DNA of 41,091 nucleotides from an uncultured Saprospiraceae bacterium. Lineage in GTDB: Bacteria > Bacteroidota > Bacteroidia > Chitinophagales > Saprospiraceae. Positions 38,782 to 41,091 of this stretch are shown one piece after another. Within the stretch, counting starts at the first letter, position 1. Every line of letters starts with the position of its first letter. The notes under the pieces were generated by a model that worked only from the letters and a program-made list of their open reading frames with translations, was not told the origin of the DNA and made no database searches. Location of the stretch: NCBI GenBank assembly GCA_937929945.1, contig CALFUK010000135.1, forward strand, positions 1 through 41,091. Direction: 5' to 3'. The position numbers were made by a program, and so were the translations under genes.

Positions 38782-41091
38782 TTAGTCTGGCTGTATGATC
38801 ACCTTACAGTCCCTGATCTCTGCGAGAAATTCTGCACCAGATTCTACTTCGAACTCATAGGAAAGACTAATGAAGCCCTTAGCCTGATATATGATCGATA
38901 GAGGATAGCCAACTGTCTTATCTGAAGTGACTGATACCTGACTGAGGACCAGGCTATCGATCTGATGATCAGCAGCAATGACCACAGCCTCGTCATTGCA
39001 TTTTATAAGAGCCTGCTGAAAAGCACAGTCGATCGCTGCTTCATGATTCAGAATGCCTTTTGACAATACCTTAGCTGTGAAGTCTGGGTATGCATCCACA
39101 CTACTCAGGATACAGCCTTTCACCTCAGCAGCACTAAGCATCGGATATCTTGCCCTGATCTCCGCTGCCGTCCTGCCGACTGCTGGTGCAGCCAGTGACG
39201 TACCTGCCAGAATATCATTCATCGTCCCAGGTGTGGGTACTTTTGCTTGACCGAGCGCCGCCAGGTCTACGGAGAGATTACCATAATTAGAGTAGGGTGT
39301 CAGTACAGGATCATCAGATGCATTAGCTTGTTCATAAGCAGCTACAGAAATTAGATTATCAATATCAATATTTGCCGGATACTTATTGATGAGATCATTA
39401 TCTAAGCCTCTGTTTCCGGCAGATGTGACGATCAAGACATCTTTCACTCTGGCATACTGTATGGCGTCCAGCAAGATCCGAGGCACCTCGCTGTCGGTTA
39501 TGAATCCCCAGCTGATATTTATCACTCTAGCTCCATTATCGATAGCATAGTATATCCCACATACGGCGTCAAATAAAGTAGATCGACCATTTTCATAAAA
39601 TTTGAGATTCATCAAATTGAGGTCTATATCGGGATCAAAATCGCACGCGACGACAGCATTCACACCAGTACCATGACCATCTAAGTCTTCTAAGCTTCCA
39701 TCTTCATTATAGAAATCATAACCCATAGTATCCCCGAGCTTACAATTGTCGGTATCATCTAACTCTGGATTATCCCACATGGCGTTAATGATGGTGGGAT
39801 CAGCTGCATCGACGCCTGTATCAAGTATCGCAAATGTGACTTGATATTCAGGATTAACGGGAGCATAGCCTGGTATCCCTGAGCAGAGATTGACAAGTCC
39901 CGACTGGCTGCAGTCAGTCGTATCGTAGGTACTCACTAATTCTGTAATAGCGAAAGGTCCATTAGGTCCACTGACGACATTGACTTGGACATTCTGAGTC
40001 TCAGTCACGCAGTACCTTTCGTCTATGATGAAATTATAAGCAGTGGTATCCACATTGTCTTTACTTTTAGACGAAGTGACTCGATCTTCCATTTCGATAG
40101 GCGTCGTCTCTTTCCACAGCTGCAGTACCTGCTCACTGCAGTCACAGGACTTAATCAGTACGCCTCCCTCTGCCTCTATCTCCGCGACGACAGCCTGGAT
40201 ATCACCAGGACTCGTCCCTGCATCATACTGTACGATGAATTCGGTAGCAACTCGATTATCATACTTATCCTCACAGATCTGCCAGAGGCTGCTGTCCGCA
40301 GGCAATACCGTCAACGCCACACCGACTAGACCAAAGTCATCCCCGCCCTGATCCATAATCCGCAGAAAGACATCTTCACCTGGTGTCAGCTCCGCTATCG
40401 GGAGTACATATGGATATTGAGTGAGCGAATCACATTTTAAAAAAGTAAGAGCCCCACAGATACCAGTGTATATTTCTACCAAAGGATGGATCGTGGTATT
40501 CACTGTATCCAGATGGAGCATGAGACTCCCGGTGGAGGGAGCTATAGCCTTATACCAGAGGTCTACTGGAGCTATCCCGACATCAGTCGAGCAGCTGGCG
40601 ATAGCTATACCACTTGGACTGGCACCGTCTGATGAAGAAAGATGAAAATCCGTGACGCAGCCACTTTCACTGTAGGTCAAATAAGTCGCCGTACTACAAT
40701 TATCATCGTCAGTGCAAGCTGTCAGAGCAGAAGTATGCCCAGTAGCATTACTGGCAGTAGCAGCGTATGCCCCATTATACGCTGAGCCCAAATCTATGGT
40801 CCATTCACCTGAGGAATTGGCGATGGCGCTGCCCACAAATAATTCGGATTGGCAGTCCATGCAGCCACTTTCATTAAGAAATAACTCTACGGTATCCGCT
40901 GGCTGAGCCGTACCCATCACCACAGGTGTGGTAGATAAGATCGTCGGCAAAGAATAGGAGCTGGATATTCCACCTGAGGCATTACAAATTATTTTATTCT
41001 GACTGATGCGATTATTGATACACATCCCACAGTTCTGATATACACCATAGCCCCCATTATGAGAAATGGTGTTTTCAAAAATATACATCTC
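38782..41091 (-). CDS. Secreted subtilisin-like (S8) serine protease, N-terminal part outside window
   Basis: At least 769 residues are visible; the reading frame is still open at the window edge, so the start is missing. Numbering below counts from the Met at 41088. The visible N-terminus (FENTISHNGGYGVYQN) looks like the end of a right-handed beta-helix. An Ig-like domain (about 48-125) and a prepeptidase-like sandwich (about 165-260) follow. The S8 domain (about 415-690) has D423 (ILDTGVD), H472 (DGHGTG) and S631 (GTSLAAPA), a complete triad, and oxyanion-type N in SAGNRG. The tail has the repeated-strand pattern GFISLSYEFEVESGAEFLAEIRDC. No T9SS sorting domain follows. It lies directly upstream of CHAT gene B. 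Confidence 0.9.
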   Translation of the reverse strand, partial: EMYIFENTISHNGGYGVYQNCGMCINNRISQNKIICNASGGISSSYSLPTILSTTPVVMGTAQPADTVELFLNESGCMDCQSELFVGSAIANSSGEWTIDLGSAYNGAYAATASNATGHTSALTACTDDDNCSTATYLTYSESGCVTDFHLSSSDGASPSGIAIASCSTDVGIAPVDLWYKAIAPSTGSLMLHLDTVNTTIHPLVEIYTGICGALTFLKCDSLTQYPYVLPIAELTPGEDVFLRIMDQGGDDFGLVGVALTVLPADSSLWQICEDKYDNRVATEFIVQYDAGTSPGDIQAVVAEIEAEGGVLIKSCDCSEQVLQLWKETTPIEMEDRVTSSKSKDNVDTTAYNFIIDERYCVTETQNVQVNVVSGPNGPFAITELVSTYDTTDCSQSGLVNLCSGIPGYAPVNPEYQVTFAILDTGVDAADPTIINAMWDNPELDDTDNCKLGDTMGYDFYNEDGSLEDLDGHGTGVNAVVACDFDPDIDLNLMNLKFYENGRSTLFDAVCGIYYAIDNGARVINISWGFITDSEVPRILLDAIQYARVKDVLIVTSAGNRGLDNDLINKYPANIDIDNLISVAAYEQANASDDPVLTPYSNYGNLSVDLAALGQAKVPTPGTMNDILAGTSLAAPAVGRTAAEIRARYPMLSAAEVKGCILSSVDAYPDFTAKVLSKGILNHEAAIDCAFQQALIKCNDEAVVIAADHQIDSLVLSQVSVTSDKTVGYPLSIIYQAKGFISLSYEFEVESGAEFLAEIRDCKVIIQPD

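Overview
The window looks like chromosomal DNA from a Bacteroidota member, most likely the Saprospiria (Saprospiraceae/Lewinellaceae type). This is inferred from content, not from a search. The clues are C-terminal type IX secretion (T9SS) sorting domains, very long cysteine-containing secreted proteins with HYR-like, cohesin-like and dockerin-like modules, ECF sigma/membrane-regulator pairs, TPR-CHAT proteins, and promoters of the form TTTG-N19-21-TAnnTTTG. No rRNA, tRNA, CRISPR array, phage or transposase was seen.

Layout. 1-2.5 kb: a secreted lysyl-oxidase-like protein with dockerin-like and T9SS domains. 2.9-7.4 kb: module A, with a sigma factor and a one-pass membrane TPR protein on +, and a TPR-CHAT protease-like protein plus a small unknown gene convergent on -. 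8-12.6 kb: a 1541-residue T9SS surface protein, closed by a strong terminator. 12.9-17.1 kb (-): class A penicillin-binding protein, aldo/keto reductase and a small secreted protein. 17.4-17.8 kb: a DUF1801 protein. 18.1-25.5 kb (+): an apparent operon of lipoprotein, ECF sigma factor, a single chain joining an inner-membrane helix to an outer-membrane beta-barrel, and a 1222-residue T9SS protein, ending at a terminator. 25.6-26.1 kb (-): a ribbon-helix-helix/MazF toxin-antitoxin pair. 26.3-29.1 kb: uvrA. 29.4-30.5 kb: a Fic protein preceded by a cluster of 14-bp repeats. 30.6-34.2 kb: nadA, glgB and a YhhN-family gene. 34.4-41.1 kb: module B, a second copy of the sigma / membrane TPR / convergent TPR-CHAT arrangement, with a subtilisin-like protease gene directly upstream of the CHAT gene and running off the window edge.

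The most striking feature is the duplicated sigma - membrane TPR - CHAT module. The sigma factors, the membrane TPR proteins and the CHAT proteins of A and B resemble one another, and both modules have the same convergent layout with 3' ends overlapping or 3 bp apart. The predicted topology puts the TPR tail of the putative anti-sigma protein and the whole TPR-CHAT protein on the same, periplasmic, side of the inner membrane. A plausible but untested model is that the caspase-like CHAT protein cleaves or senses the anti-sigma protein and so frees the sigma factor. This would be a CRISPR-free parallel to the TPR-CHAT / Csx30 / sigma relay of type III-E Craspase. Other points worth following are the bacterial lysyl oxidase with both cofactor-forming residues kept, the repeat-bracketed Fic promoter, and the envelope-spanning sigma regulator.
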